Part shown: in pieces, positions 23,035 through 35,060 of the stretch
Layout of the letters: the number at the start of each line of letters is the position of its first letter
Numbering within the stretch: position 1 is the stretch's first letter
Assembly (NCBI GenBank): GCA_034231615.1
Contig: CM067315.1
Coordinates: 9,757,915 to 9,821,914, forward strand
DNA from: Meghimatium bilineatum
Taxonomy: Eukaryota; Mollusca; Gastropoda; Stylommatophora; Philomycidae
Reading direction: 5' to 3'
Length of the DNA stretch: 64,000 nucleotides
Program-made: the position numbers and the translations under genes
Notes under the pieces: model-generated
Seen by the model: only the letters and a program-made list of their open reading frames with translations
Database searches by the model: none
What the model was told of the DNA's origin: nothing

Positions 23035-23140
23035 AATAAGCATGCTCATAATAATAATAAAATAATAATAATATCCATAACCGGTCAGGGTCTTAGGGGT
23101 ACCACACTGAAGAAATCAGCACAAACAACTCTCCAAACAA
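23035..23140 (-). mobile_element. RTE-like LINE extreme 3' end
   Basis: The minus strand reads CADFFSVVPLRP followed by stop and an (ATT)n tail. This matches the C-terminus CAEASNVVPLRP of the copy at 6346-6972. Confidence 0.75.
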
Positions 23141-23232
23141 CGGTAACCTCAATCACTCAACCCTCAGGATTGAGTGTATACAAATACAGTATACAATTAT
23201 TTACGATAATCGTCACGCTTCAAGTCAATATC

Positions 23233-24175
23233 TGTATAATCTTCCTCTGTCACACTTACATTCTATGTCTGTATAATCTTCCTATGTCACACTTACATTC
23301 TATGTCTGTACAATCTTCCTCTGTCACACTTACATTCTATGTCTGTACAATCTTCCTCTGTCACACTTACATTCTATGTCTGTACAATCTTTCTCTGTCA
23401 CACTTACATTCTATGTCTGTACAATCTGCCTCTGTCACACTTACATTCTATGTCTGTACAATCTTTCTCTGTCACACTTACATTCTATGTCTGTACAATC
23501 TTTCTCTGTCACACTTACATTCTATGTCTGTACAATCTTCCTCTGTCACACTTACATTCTATGTCTGTACAATCTTCCTCTGTCACACTTACATTCTATG
23601 TCTGTACAATCTTCCTCTGACACACTTACATTCTATGTCTGTACAATCTTCCGCTGTCACACATACATTCTATGTCTGTACAATCTTCCTCTGTCACACA
23701 TACATTCTATGTCTGTACAATCTTCCTCTGTCACACATACATTCTATGTCTGTACAATCTTCCTCTGTCACACTTACATTCTATGTCTGTACAATCTTCT
23801 TCTGTCACACTTACATTCTATGTCTGTACAATCTTCCGCTGTCACACATACATTCTATGTCTGTACAATCTTCCTCTGTCACACATACATTCTATGTCTG
23901 TACAATCTTCTTCTGTCACACTTACATTCTATGTCTGTACAATCTTCCGCTGTCACACATACATTCTATGTCTGTACAATCTTCCTCTGTCACACATACA
24001 TTCTATGTCTGTACAATCTTCCTCTGTCACACATACATTCTATGTCTGTACAATCTTCCTCTGTCACACATACATTCTATGTCTGTACAATCTTCTTCTG
24101 TCACACTTACATTCTATGTCTGTACAATCTTCCTCTGTCACACTTACATTCTATGTCTGTACAATCTTCCTCTGA
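23233..24175. repeat. Minisatellite, 37-bp unit, about 25 copies
   Basis: TTCTATGTCTGTACAATCTT recurs every 37 bp. Since 3 x 37 = 111, all three + frames stay open with the same 37-residue super-repeat, showing that the open frames are an effect of the repeat. CACTTAC and CACATAC variants are clustered: CATAC predominates to the right. Confidence 0.95.
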
Positions 24176-24640
24176 CCCGCTTGTATCCAACCGTGTTTCT
24201 CGGATATATAAGACATATTGTCTAATGGAAAATCAAACTTTCTAAAATGACTCATGTCATTATTTCCTTGATATTCATTGGCTTTAAAAAAAAATTAAAA
24301 CATGGATCAATATAACAACTTTCATAAAGTATAATCCTAACGATCAATGAAAATCACGGAAATAGTCAAATTAGACTGTCACGATTCAACCTTTCTCCTG
24401 CATGTTATAAAACATACAGCTGTTACTATTTCCATGTTAAAGATTGTATTATTGTATTATGTTTGCTCCTATAATGATATACATCGGAGACAGCTGGTAG
24501 ACATTCATAATTTCAGACCAGGAAGGGAAAGATGAATGATTAAACGTACAATAAGATCGAAGTGGGCGTGGTGCGATGTAGACAGATCTGGCTTCATTAT
24601 TTTTGTATGAAGAAAACTTTTTCTCACTCTTTTTCATCCC
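24176..24640. other. No recognisable feature
   Basis: AT-rich sequence without recognised genes. Confidence 0.45.
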
Positions 24641-24644
24641 GTGC

Positions 24645-24752
24645 ATCTCTCTCTATCTCTCTCTCTCTATTTCTTTCTATCTCTATCTATCTCTCTCTAT
24701 TTTTCTCTTTATCTCTATCTATACCTATCTCTATATATATTTCAATCAATCA

Positions 24753-24799
<47 letters not shown>

Positions 24800-24985
24800 C
24801 ATTCATCCATCCATCCATCCATCCATCCATCCCTCTCTCTCGCTGTCTGTCTGTCTGTCTTTCTATCTGTCTGTCTGTCTATTTATCTATCTATCTATCT
24901 ATCTATCTCATCTCTATTTATCTCTCTATTTATCTCTCTATTTATCTCTCTATTTATCTCTATTTATCTCTATTTCTCTGTCAAC
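24645..24985. repeat. Compound microsatellite (CT/TATC/CATC/CTGT)
   Basis: Tetranucleotide tracts (TATC)n near 24755-24795, (CATC)n near 24800-24832, (CTGT)n near 24844-24880, then TTTATCTCTCTA repeats. Confidence 0.93.
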
Positions 24986-25224
24986 ACAAGTAACAGTTTG
25001 AAACGTTGTGATTCCTAACAAACAGGTCATTTATTTATTTATTTGACCTGCTTTTTACGTTTTTACGAAATGAAATTACTTGTTTTTTGTTGAAACGTTA
25101 CTCTTAAGTCTCATGTCACTGCCGTAGAGTTGTGAGAGATGTTAGCGATCTCTTATTTCACAGGGTCTGCTATATAAGGACGGTAGCCATCTCCTCTCCC
25201 TCGCAGTCTTTACTTCCCGGATTA

Positions 25225-25365
25225 TTCCGGTACCCATTTAAGGCAGGGTTGCCGTTGTGGTCTGAAAAAAATTTCCGCCTTACTGGGGAATGAAGTCAGG
25301 ACCACTCATATGCGAAGCCAGTGCACTAACCCATGCGCTACGTGGCCCCGGATCAACCATATATC
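25225..25365 (-). mobile_element. tRNA-derived SINE
   Basis: The minus strand shows GTAGCGCATGGGTTAGTGCA (A-box region) and GGTCCTGACTTCATTCC (decayed B box) at tRNA-like spacing, then a GGCGGAAATTTTTTTCAGACC body. Not a functional tRNA. Confidence 0.65.
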
Positions 25366-25569
25366 ACAATAGAAAGAATTAGTGGGTTTGATTTTCACTT
25401 AGCGCGGATGTAGCTTTTCCAAATGAAGTTTAGCTCTGAAACAGAAGCTACAAATCTCTCAAGTCTTATGTTTAATTTTTAGATTTTCAGTCGCAGTATA
25501 CGCCGATACTGGGCATATCATACTATTAAATTTAATAAAGCAAATTCTCTGTAAATTTTGTCACGAGAA

Positions 25570-25860
25570 TAGACTTTCTGTATGGAACAGTTGTGGTTGA
25601 AAGAAGAGAAGGGCAAAGAAAAGTATGGATTAGTATCAAAACTGCAAACGATTAAGCTCATCCACACACGGCAGTATTCTTTCTTGACATCATATTATGA
25701 AAGATGTTAGGGTTTTTCGGCCATGTGAAGAGACGCAATGGCATGGAAAGAGTGTTGTTGGAGGGGGGGGGGGCGATAGAAAACAGAAGAGGCAGAGGCC
25801 GACCAAGACGTTCAACACGGATATCACATTGAAGTTACACAGTCGGAGTTTTGTATGTTT
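25570..25860 (+). mobile_element. Two LINE tail fragments
   Basis: The + strand reads VVERREGQRKVWISIKT near 25585-25640 and, separately, LGFFGHVKRRNGMERVLLE then NRRGRGRPRRSTRIS near 25705-25830. Both are versions of the FGHV..R / RGRPR tail motif of RTE-like LINEs, probably from two insertions. Confidence 0.75.
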
Positions 25861-25914
25861 ACTTTTTGTTTTTGATTTCCAGATGTTTGTTAGGTGGTTT
25901 GGCACAGAATTCAT

Positions 25915-26215
25915 CATCATCATCAGGTGCCATTCCGGCTGGCGTAGGCGGTCATGGCTCTCCACAGCTCTCTGTCTCCAGTATTATGTACCATGTTCGT
26001 TGACGTTTTCTTGTGCCAGGTTGTCAAACTGTCTAATATTTTCTCACGTTGTCGCCGTCTTTCTCTGTTGCCTTCAACTTGTCTGTTGTGACTATGTTCT
26101 CTAAACCTGCCTGTCTCATGAAGTGGCCAAAAAAAAGGAAGATTGCCTTTTTCTTATTTTGTTGATTAAGGTCCGTTTCGCATTTGTCTCTTTCAACACC
26201 TCTACATTAGTTTTT
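25915..26215 (-). mobile_element. RTE-like LINE C-terminus and 3' end
   Basis: Minus strand: KRTLINKIRKRQSSFF, a homopolymer frameshift, GHFMRQAGLENIVT, a second frameshift, then VEGNRERRRQREKILDSL, and finally DRELWRAMTAYASRNGT with stop codons and a (GAT)n tail at 25916-25930. This is one of the clearest RTE C-termini in the window and fixes the identity of the shorter pieces at 40575-40665 and 53704-53775. Confidence 0.85.
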
Positions 26216-26285
26216 GCCAACGAAATTCTAGAAGAAATCTCTGTTGTTGTTTATTCTGATTTATGTAGTATACTCCATTACACAT

Positions 26286-26303
26286 ATACGTACGTACGTG
26301 TGC

Positions 26304-26361
<58 letters not shown>

Positions 26362-26410
26362 GTACGTGCGTGCTTGTGTGTGTATGCGTGCGTACGTACG
26401 TGAGAGTGTT
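26286..26410. repeat. (TA)n / (GT)n microsatellite
   Basis: About 50 bp of alternating TA flanked by ACGTACGTACGTG-type alternating purine-pyrimidine sequence. Confidence 0.93.
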
Positions 26411-26639
26411 TTCGAACATGTGTAAGTGTGCATGTATGTTGTATTCATTAGAGGCTGGCCTATTATGTCAACAATAAAGGGAAGGGGTTTCTGAAAATGT
26501 TTGACAGTTGTTGGCCAAGGAATAGGGGCAAGTGGCCAGTAGGTCTATTACCTTTCCCTAGGTGGTTTGTGATCCACTCTTGCCGTTAAGCGAAGGGGTG
26601 ATCGGAGCTCGTGCTTGCGTTCTAAAGCCAGATGTGTGG

Positions 26640-27175
26640 CATCGGCTGTGCTATGACAGTATCTGTACAGGATGTCCCTGACGTTTTCTATCCATCTTTT
26701 CTGTGGTCTTCCTCTGGCTTTGTACCCTGATCTTATTTAGTGATATGCTTGTATGGGCAACTTTTCGTGATGCATTCTCATAATGTGGCAAAACCACTTG
26801 ATCTGTTCTCTCTCTATGTAATCTGTACAAGATATTATACCTATTCTTTCCCTGATAATTCATTTCGCAATCTATCAAGCCTGGTGACCCCTTCGGCTTT
26901 CCTCAAGCATTTCATCTCACATATCACTATCTTTCTGTAATGTGAAGATGAGAGAGACCAGGTTTGGTACTGGTAACACATTGTTGGTAGGAATATACTG
27001 TAGATCATTTGTCTTTTAACTTCCATCTCGATCTTGGGGTGAAGAAGTAGTGATGACAGTTGGTATCTTGCTTCATGAACTATGTTTGCGCACAAATACT
27101 TCTGTCGGCAAAACCAGTCACAAAAGCCTGGACAGAAGGTGACATGAGCAATACTGTTTTTATGCACCAATTAAA
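26640..27175 (-). mobile_element. RTE-like LINE fragment (RT C-terminal half)
   Basis: The minus strand reads EMEVKRQMIYSIFLPTMCYQ, a ..TWSLSS.. block, CEMKCLRKAEGVTRLDRLRN (near 26900-27030), then in a second frame IEHKQ-like sequence decayed to LHRERTDQVVLPHYENASRK and a basic tail. The order LP..YG..TW / E.+.LR...GVTR.D+.RN / GH-type tail is that of RTE/CR1-like reverse transcriptases. At least one frameshift (near 26860) breaks it. Confidence 0.8.
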
Positions 27176-27249
27176 TTGTTTGAATTTTTCAGAATTTGTC
27201 TAGGTCAAATTCTCATAGTGGTAGTTACCATCATGATAACCCAGTTTTC

Positions 27250-27412
27250 CTCTTCCTCTTCAGCGTTCATTCTCTAACTCCCACTGCATCTCTAGTGCAG
27301 CAGGATAATAGTCCTACTATATTTCTAGCAGAATATGATCCAGAAAATGGAAATTCGTTGAGTCGCCGTTTTATTTGCGTCAATGGTCCGACACGTCCGT
27401 CTTCGGTTACAT
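27250..27412 (-). mobile_element. SINE-like family F2, copy 4
   Basis: CAGCGTTCATTCTCTAACTC through TCCGTCTTCGG, the F2 length and order. Confidence 0.82.
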
Positions 27413-27454
27413 CACATCACCCCTCACACGGTCACATCATCATTCCTTTATCTA

Positions 27455-27640
27455 CCTTAAAGAAAGACATCATCCTGCATCTCCCTTACGGAAAAACATC
27501 ATCCTGCATCTCCCTTACGGAAAGACATCACCCTGCATCTCCCTTACGGAAAGACATCAGCATCTCCCTTACGGAAAGACATTACCATGTATCTCCCTTA
27601 CGAAAAGACATTACCCTGTATCTCCCTTAACGAAAAACAT
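27455..27640. repeat. Minisatellite, about 29-bp unit, 6 copies
   Basis: GCATCTCCCTTACGGAAAGA with length variants. Confidence 0.88.
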
Positions 27641-28020
27641 ACAGTAATGATTTTAGGAAAGCGTCACGTAGATTGACACTTCACATATTTCGCAAATTGA
27701 AATTCTACAAAAATATTTTAAAATAACGAATATTCTATTTTTTTCCCAGGCAAATCGAACATTTTTCTGATCAGTTATAATTATTTAAAGGTTAACCCGC
27801 CAATTTATGATCAGTTATCTTGTGCGACTGAATACGTCTATGTATGTGTGTATGTATGTATGTATTTATGTATGTATGTGTGTGTGTGTATGAGCTCCCA
27901 TGATATTCAAAGCTATATATGTCTGTATGTGTGTATAATTTAGCTCTCAGGAGACTTGGCTGTCGTATAGAAACTGTCTGATTTTACATGCAAGAACTCA
28001 TGATCCTGGTTACATAAGTT
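27641..28020. other. No gene; (TATG)n near 27840-27890
   Basis: AT-rich sequence containing a TATGTATG microsatellite. Confidence 0.55.
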
Positions 28021-28190
28021 ATCGATCAGTGAATACTTAGAGAATATACTGTAACTGTCCCTTCTATACATAAATAGGTGTTCTTCTCAATCAGTGAATC
28101 CTTAAAGAATATACTGTAACTGTTCCATCTACACGTTAATGGGTTTTCTTCTCGATCAGTGAATCCTTAAAGAATATACTGCCACTGATA
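28021..28190. repeat. Tandem repeat, about 68-bp unit, 2.5 copies
   Basis: GATCAGTGAATCCTTAAAGA and AATATACTGTAACTGT recur. Confidence 0.82.
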
Positions 28191-28414
28191 TGAATCTGTA
28201 CTTATATTCTTTCTACATAAGAATGGGTTGTCTTCTTCTGTCATTTTCAAACTTCTTCCTGCTGGCAAAGCATGTGCAGCTACTTTCAACTTCCATAGCA
28301 TGCAATGGATTTTCTGAACGTAACATGCAAGTTTTCGTGGTAATGAGATAGCAGACAGACTTGGATCCAAAGCATCAATAGACGGGGATTTATAATGGAC
28401 GGATGGGGGGGGTA

Positions 28415-28927
28415 GATGAGGTCATACTGAAACTGGTTTTAGGGCGACTGTTGGATGAGGTTATACTGAAACTTGTTTTAGGGCGACTGTTGGATGAAGT
28501 TATACTGAAACTTGTTTTAGGGCGACTGTTGGATGAGGTTATACTGAAACTTGTTTTAGGGCGACTGTTGGATGAGGTTATACTGAAACTGGTTTTAGGG
28601 CGACTGTTGGATGAGGTTATACTGAAACTGGTTTTAGGGCGACTGTTGGATGAGGTTATACTGAAACTGGTTTTAGGGCGACTGTTGGATGAGGTTATAC
28701 TGAAACTGGTTTTAGGGCGACTGTTGGATGAGGTTATACTGAAACTGGTTTTAGGGCGACTGTTGGATGAGGTTATACTGAAACTGGTTTTAGGGCGACT
28801 GTTGGATGAGGTTATACTGAAACTGGTTTTAGGGCGACTGTTGGATGAGGTTATACTGAAACTGGTTTTAGGGCCACTGAAGGATGAGGTTATACTGAAA
28901 CTGGTTTTAGGGCGACTGTTGGATGAG
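28415..28927. repeat. Minisatellite, 39-bp unit, about 13 copies
   Basis: GGTTATACTGAAACTGGTTT in nearly identical copies, strongly homogenised in the centre. 39 = 3 x 13 gives open frames on both strands (DEVILKLVLGRLL on +). Confidence 0.95.
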
Positions 28928-28991
28928 AACACAGGGATGGAGGAATCGTCACGGCTAATATTTTAATTAGATATTAAACGTGGAAATAATA

Positions 28992-29118
28992 CAACTAGAT
29001 GCATACAATATAGAATAAGGATTGTATTCAACAAGTGAGCCATTATAACAATTAGCATACATACAATATAGAATGTGGATTGTATTCAACAAGTGAGCCA
29101 TTAGAACAATTAGCATGC
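28992..29118. repeat. Tandem duplication, about 64-bp unit, 2 copies
   Basis: ATTGTATTCAACAAGTGAGC occurs twice. Confidence 0.8.
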
Positions 29119-29199
29119 ATACCGTTCCATATTTTCTGAGATAGACTGAGCACTTATGGATCTGTCCGAAGTGTAATGATATTGTTTCATAAAGCTTCA

Positions 29200-29645
29200 T
29201 TCATGTCTGCGCAGAGTGCAATGATGTTGGATCATAACTCATAATTCATATCTGCGCGCAGTGCAATGATGTCGGTTCATAACTCATAATTCATATCTGC
29301 GCGCAGTGCAATGATGTCGGTTCATAACTCATAATTCATATCTGCGCGCAGTGCAATGATGTCGGTTCATAACTCATAATTCATATCTGCGCGCAGTGCA
29401 ATGATGTCGGTTCATAACTCATAATTCATATCTGCGTGCAGTGCAATGATGTCGGTTCATAACTCATAATTCATATCTGCGCGCAGTGCAATGATGTCGG
29501 TTCATAACTCATAATTCATATCTGCGCGCAGTGCAATGATGTCGGTTCATAACTCATAATTCATATCTGCGCGCAGTGCAATGATGTCGGTTCATAACTC
29601 ATAATTCATGTCTGCGCGCAGTGCAATGATGTCGGTTCATAAATA
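29200..29645. repeat. Minisatellite, 45-bp unit, about 10 copies
   Basis: GCGCGCAGTGCAATGATGTC in nearly identical copies; each carries a CTGCGCGCAG palindrome. Confidence 0.95.
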
Positions 29646-29849
29646 ATTACGAATGTTATAATGATTTTCCTCATAATTTACGACGTAGCTGCGTTATTCG
29701 CGTTTTTTGGGCACTATGCATCCTTTTCATCGTAAAACTTTTGAGTCACTGACTCTTCATCAAGATGAGATTTTCACAAATATCCTTCCTTTGTCGACTC
29801 TTTAAATATTCACGGGGGGGGGGAACAATGTTATAATTCTTTATCTTCT

Positions 29850-30030
29850 ATAAAGGATCTCCTAAAATGGTTCAGGGTTCCATCCCTGATTGTGACTTCT
29901 TGTTTACAGTGCAATTTATTCGTTTCCTGAAGATAATGGAGACGCGTTATAAATAGTATTCTCGAAGGCTGGCGTGCCGTTTCGTTGAGAAGGACGGTGT
30001 ACATTGGGGAACCCTATTACAATTGAGTAA
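29850..30030 (+). mobile_element. tRNA-derived SINE
   Basis: A B-box-like CAGGGTTCCATCCCTG near 29872 is followed by a body GGCGTGCCGTTTCGTTGAGA near 29969 that also occurs in the minus-strand SINE at 44510-44735. Confidence 0.65.
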
Positions 30031-30117
30031 ACCCTCTACTTCTCTTGAAAAACTCTAATAGAAGACCCTGGAAACACACGGAAGTACTCCAATTACTGAG
30101 CTTGAATCGTGTGATAG

Positions 30118-30245
30118 ATCTAATGGTAGTTGCAATATTATCCATGTTTTCTGAATTGTGTTCTAGATCTAATGGTAGTTGCAATATTATCCATGTTTTC
30201 TGAATTGTGTTCTAGATCTAATGGTAGTTGCAATATTATCAATGA
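30118..30245. repeat. Tandem repeat, 49-bp unit, 2.5 copies
   Basis: TCTAATGGTAGTTGCAATAT recurs three times. Confidence 0.85.
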
Positions 30246-30640
30246 TTCTTGTGTCTCTTTTCTTAAATTCTTGATAGTTCATCGACAGAGCACTTTCACG
30301 TGCGACTCAAATGTATAGAAACCACTCATATAGAAACATAACAAAGAGATTTAATACTTTAAATTTAAAATAATAATGTCCTAAAAATACATAAACGAGT
30401 GTGCACACAGACGGGTAAGTAACAAAAGCCACAACAAATGGCGGCAGTTGAATATACATCATGTTTCCAAACGACACTACACATGAATAATCCCTTCCCA
30501 CATGTCACAAAATGCAGGCATTGGCAACTTCTCTACTCGCCGTTGTTAAAAAAACTCAATAACCGAAAGTCCATATCTTAAAAAAATCCCTTTCTTCAGT
30601 GATTCAAAATCAGTCTTATATTCCATCCAAAATACCAAAC
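30246..30640. other. No recognisable feature
   Basis: AT-rich; no supported gene. Confidence 0.45.
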
Positions 30641-30785
30641 AAGAAAACCTCATTCACAGCATCAGACAAAATACCGGAAAAAAACCACCTCATTTACATC
30701 AGACAAAATACCGAAAAAACCACCTCATTCACAACATCAGACAAAATACCGAAAAACCCACCTCATTCACAACATCAGACAAAAT
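30641..30785. repeat. Tandem repeat, about 35-bp unit, 4 copies
   Basis: CACAACATCAGACAAAATAC recurs with length variation. Confidence 0.85.
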
Positions 30786-30842
30786 ATCTTCGAATTCTCT
30801 TTTTTCTTTTTAAACGAATTTAGTACTATAGAAATCAGCTCA

Positions 30843-31180
30843 CTGTGGCATATCTGGCAACAAAAAAGCAGATGAATTGGCAAAACAGGAAGCAACCTTC
30901 TTCAGGCCCGCGTACCTCGAAGCTTCATGTGATGAAAACATCTATAAAGAAATCCGTGCAACTTCAGTGGATAGTACGAAACTATAGCCCCGAGCATTAC
31001 AGCATAAAAAAAAAAAAAGAAATGAACATGTCACAATATTTTGAGTGAGAACAATACACTGTCGTCTAAAAGCACGATTACAACGAATCATCATCAGTGA
31101 CTATCAGGTCTGAATCTGTGGATCAGCACCACAGACACAAGAACACATATTACAGAGTTGTCTTAGTTTCATTGTTGAAA
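30843..31180 (+). mobile_element. LINE RNase H domain fragment
   Basis: The + strand reads HCGISGNKKADELAKQEA near 30848-30905. This is the last conserved block of RNase H domains, with the catalytic Asp in ADELA. After a stop and a poly-A-like interruption it continues RTIHCRLKARLQRI near 31050, then CGSAPQTQEHILQSCLSF near 31115-31170, a Cys/His signature that follows RNase H in Jockey/I-type LINEs and related elements. The rest of the polyprotein is absent. RTE elements lack this domain, so a second LINE clade is present. Confidence 0.82.
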
Positions 31181-31319
31181 GAACGACAATCTGGCTGACA
31201 TGAAATTCTCAGCATAACAAGGTGTGGGGAATGACAAGGATGACTTAAAACAAACCGTTAGATAAATGACAACCATGGGACTGGATGTTTAACATTGATC
31301 TTAGAAGAAAAAGAAGAAT

Positions 31320-31795
31320 TCGAAAACTAGGAGTTTGTAACAAACTATTAGAAAACTGAGTTTGTGACAAGTTATTACAAAACTGGGAGTTTGTGACAAG
31401 CTATTAAAAAGCTGGGAGTGTATGACAAATTATAGAAAACTGGAAGTTTGTGACCAGTTATTATGAAACTGAAAGTCTGATGTGACAAGTTATTAGAAAA
31501 CTGAGATTTTGTAACAAGTTATTAGAAAACTGGGAGTTTGTGACCAGTAATTAGGGAACTGATAGTCTGCTGTGACAAGTTATTAGAAAACTGGGAGTTT
31601 GTGACAAGTAATTAGGGAACTGATAGTCTGCTGTGACAAGTTATTAGAAAACTGGGAGTTTGTGACCAGTAATTAGGGAACTGATAGTCTGCTGTGACAA
31701 GTTATTAGAAAACTGGGAGTTTGTGACCAGTAATTAGGGAACTGATAGTCTGCTGTGACAAGTTATTAGAAAACTGGGAGTTTGTAACAAGATTA
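31320..31795. repeat. Minisatellite, about 27-bp unit evolving into a 61-bp higher-order unit
   Basis: GACAAGTTATTAGAAAACTG units; from about 31500 a 61-bp unit that includes AATTAGGGAACTGATAGTCT is repeated almost identically. Confidence 0.92.
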
Positions 31796-32517
31796 ACTCC
31801 TATCCTACCGTTTCAAAATCTGTACTTCGTATATGGCAGCTTTTGTAGTAAATAAACAACACCACATTTGTGAGTCAACTTTTCAACTTCCACAACTTCC
31901 TCATTGCGAGTATCCACTAAACCCTAACGACAACGAAATACATGCTTAAAACATCATTTATCATCGAAAAAGCTATCACATCTGTAACAAATAAGAGAGT
32001 GGATTTCAGATTATGTCATGATAAAAGCCCACTGTTCAGAATCCGTGTCTGGAAAATGAAGAATGGGTATAGAGCGCTTAAGAAAATACGGCTGAAGGAG
32101 ACATTGTTACTGGTAGAAACCACACATTTGGAAGACCGAATGCGTTATCAATGGTCTGTTTTCAAACTTTAAAAGCAATGATTAATTAATTCTTAACGAT
32201 TTGTTGCGACAAGGTCGTCTCTTGTATCCTGATCTTATATGATGCCCTGTGAGAAACGGATCATATTAATAATAAAGTGAAACGGAAAACAATCAGTGAT
32301 AGTGTAGTGTGACAAATAAATCAAGCATGGCTATTTTCTCATCATTCTTTTGTGTCATTTTACTCATTTTCTCTCATTTTACTATTCCATTTGGCCTTTC
32401 TCCTACTTTTACTTTCAACTATCTTCCTATTAACCCTTTCAATTCCGACTGCACAAATCAAAATTACCTCAAATTCATATATGTGTCTTATTCACTGAAT
32501 TCATGAGATAGCTTTGT
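31796..32517. other. No supported gene
   Basis: A 76-codon + frame (31942-32172) is basic and hydrophilic, but I recognise no domain and see no clear splice context. Confidence 0.45.
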
Positions 32518-32890
32518 GTAGATAAATAATTATTCTCATTTTGTGGATAAATTACTGTTCTCATTTTGTAGATAAATTAATGTTCTCATTTTATAGATAA
32601 ATTAATGTTCTTGTTGTGTAGATACATTAATGTTCTTGTTGTGTAGATACATTAATGTTCTTTTTGTGTAGATAAATTAATGTTCTTGTGTAGATAAATT
32701 AATGCGTTTATTTTGTAGATTAAATTAATGTTCTTATTCTGTAGATAATTTTCTTTTCATTTTGTGGATATTTTACTGTTCTCATTTTGTAGATAAATTA
32801 ATGTTCTCATTTTGTAGATAAATTACTTATCTCATTTTGTAGATAAATTACTGCTATCATTTTGTAGATAAATTAAGGTTTTTATTTTAT
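32518..32890. repeat. Degenerate minisatellite, about 25-bp unit, 15 copies
   Basis: TTTTGTAGATAAATTAATGT-type units with many variants. Confidence 0.88.
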
Positions 32891-33199
32891 AAATGAATGA
32901 GTGTTCTTGTCAAGCTACATTAGTAAAGATTATAAGAACTTGGACAGGATCAGAACATGGTTGTACAATAATTCTGCAGTCGCTATAGATGAGATCGAAA
33001 TTCTACCCGGGATAGGACCTTTCACAGCATTTGCATGTTGAATATGGCCATAAAACTGGTCAGATTTATTGACTGACCATTTATTTACAATGTTTTTCAT
33101 TGGTCAACTTACCTTTTACACATAAAGAGTTCAATGAAAAAGTCAAATCAGCCTAGATTACTGACGTACCCAGTCGTATTTAAACATTGGAGTACAGTC

Positions 33200-33425
33200 G
33201 ATAGGTGATGAGACAGTCTTGATCTGTGATGAGACAGTCTTGATCTGTGATGAGGCAGTCTTGATCCGTGATGAGGCAGTCTTGATCTGTGATGAGGCAG
33301 TCTTGATCTGTGATGAGGCAGTCTTGATCTGTGATGAGGCAGTCTTGATCTGTGATGAGGCAGTCTTGATCTGTGATGAGGCAGTCTTGATCTGTGATGA
33401 GGCAGTCTTGATCCGTGATGAGCCA
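33200..33425. repeat. Minisatellite, 21-bp unit, about 10.5 copies
   Basis: GGCAGTCTTGATCTGTGATG; 21 = 3 x 7 keeps both strands open, which I treat as spurious. Confidence 0.93.
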
Positions 33426-33644
33426 GCGTATTGTATTTTTCTGACAGTCAGTAATGAATGTGATATATGTCTCTTTCTTCCAGCGTGCGGTGATGGTGGC
33501 CTTAAGAGAACGAACAAAATAAAGACACATATTCAGCTATGCATAAGAAACGACTAAACATTTTAGAACGTGTTCGACACGTATATTAAATATTTTTTTT
33601 ATTGGCCTGTATTTGTGCTTTCATTTTGTACTCCAGTGTGTTTG

Positions 33645-33765
33645 TATTTAGTGTTGTTACGTGTTGTCATTTCGTATTGTTATGTGTTTGTATTTCGTAT
33701 TGTTATGTGTTTGTATGTAGTAATGTTATGTGTTTGTATGTAGTATTGTTGTGAGAGTGTAAACA
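33645..33765. repeat. Tandem repeat, about 23-bp unit
   Basis: GTGTTTGTATTTCGTATTGT units, decaying at both ends. Confidence 0.8.
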
Positions 33766-33844
33766 ATTCCGTCCTGTACTAGTCATGCACTATATTGTGT
33801 TCTTAGTAAGAGCGGTTTAGTCAAAATATTGATTTGTGTATTTG

Positions 33845-34235
33845 TTTATTTTGACAGATCATTGATTTGTGTATTTTGACAGATCTTTCATTTGTGTATT
33901 TTGACAGATCATTCATTTGTGTATTGTGACAGATCATTCATTTGTGTATGTTGACAGATCATTCATTTGTGTATGTTGACAGATCATTCATTTGTGTATT
34001 TTGACAGATCATTCATTTGTGTATTTTGACAGATCATTCATTTGTGTATTGTGACAGATCATTCATTTGTGTATTTTGACAGCTCATTCATTTGTGTATG
34101 TTGACAGATCATTCATTTGTGTATGTTGACAGATCATTCATTTGTGTATGTTGACAGATCATTCATTTGTGTATTTTGACAGATCATTCATTTGTGTATT
34201 TTGACAGATCATTCATTTGTGTATGTTGACAGATC
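33845..34235. repeat. Minisatellite, 25-bp unit, about 15.5 copies
   Basis: GACAGATCATTCATTTGTGT, with TTTT/TGTT/TGTG variant endings. Confidence 0.93.
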
Positions 34236-34479
34236 ATACTCTGTATTGAATTTCTACATTTTATGGATCTGAGACTGGAGATGATTTTGTAACGAAGAGA
34301 TAATTATATTCATTCCATCTTTGTGACTATTCATCAGATATTACCTGTAACTTCAGACTACAAGCAGATGTAGAAACATATATAGTTTCAACCAATACTA
34401 AGAAGTAATTAATTGTTTCCGAGTGCACGATTCGCCCGCTAAATTAAAAAAAAACAACATTTAAATCAATAAGGAACGC

Positions 34480-35060
34480 TGTTTAAGCCACTATCTTGCA
34501 TGGGTAATGAACGATTTGTGAAGTTACTTTCGTGCATAGGTAATGAACATTTTGTGAAATCGTCTGTTTTACATGGGTAGTCAGCACCTCATGGAATTAC
34601 TTTCTTAAGACGTTAACTCTTCGTGAAATTACTTTCTTAGATGGGTATTGAACGCTTCGTGAAATTACTTTCTTAGGTAGAGAACGCTTTGTGAAATTAC
34701 TTTCTTAGATAAGTAGCGAACGATTCATGAAATTACTTTCTTAGATGGGTATTGAACGCTTCGTGAAATTACTTTCTTAGGTAGAGAACGCTTCGTGAAA
34801 TACCTTTTAGGTAGTAATGCTTCATGGAATTACTTTCTTAGGTAGTGAACGCTATGTGAGATAACTTTCTCAGAAAGGTAGATAACACTTCCTGAAATTA
34901 CTTTCTCAGAAAGGTAGATAACACTTCCTGAAATTACTTTCTCAGAAAGGTAGAGAACGCTTCCTGAAATTACTTTCTCAGAAAAGTAGAGAACGCTTCC
35001 TGAAATTACTTTCTCAGAAAGGTAGAGAACGCTTTGTGAAATTACTTTCTTAGATATTCA
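34480..35060. repeat. Degenerate tandem repeat, about 33-40-bp unit
   Basis: CTTCGTGAAATTACTTTCTT recurs about 15 times, with a sub-block carrying TTTCTCAGAAAGGTAGA. Confidence 0.88.

Noticed and set aside
24645-24985. Low-complexity Ser/Leu/Tyr/Ile frames
   Set aside because: Direct translation of tetranucleotide microsatellites.
29200-29645. 45-bp array with CTGCGCGCAG palindromes as operator-like sites
   Set aside because: The palindrome is part of a homogenised tandem unit with no adjacent promoter or gene; simple amplification explains it.
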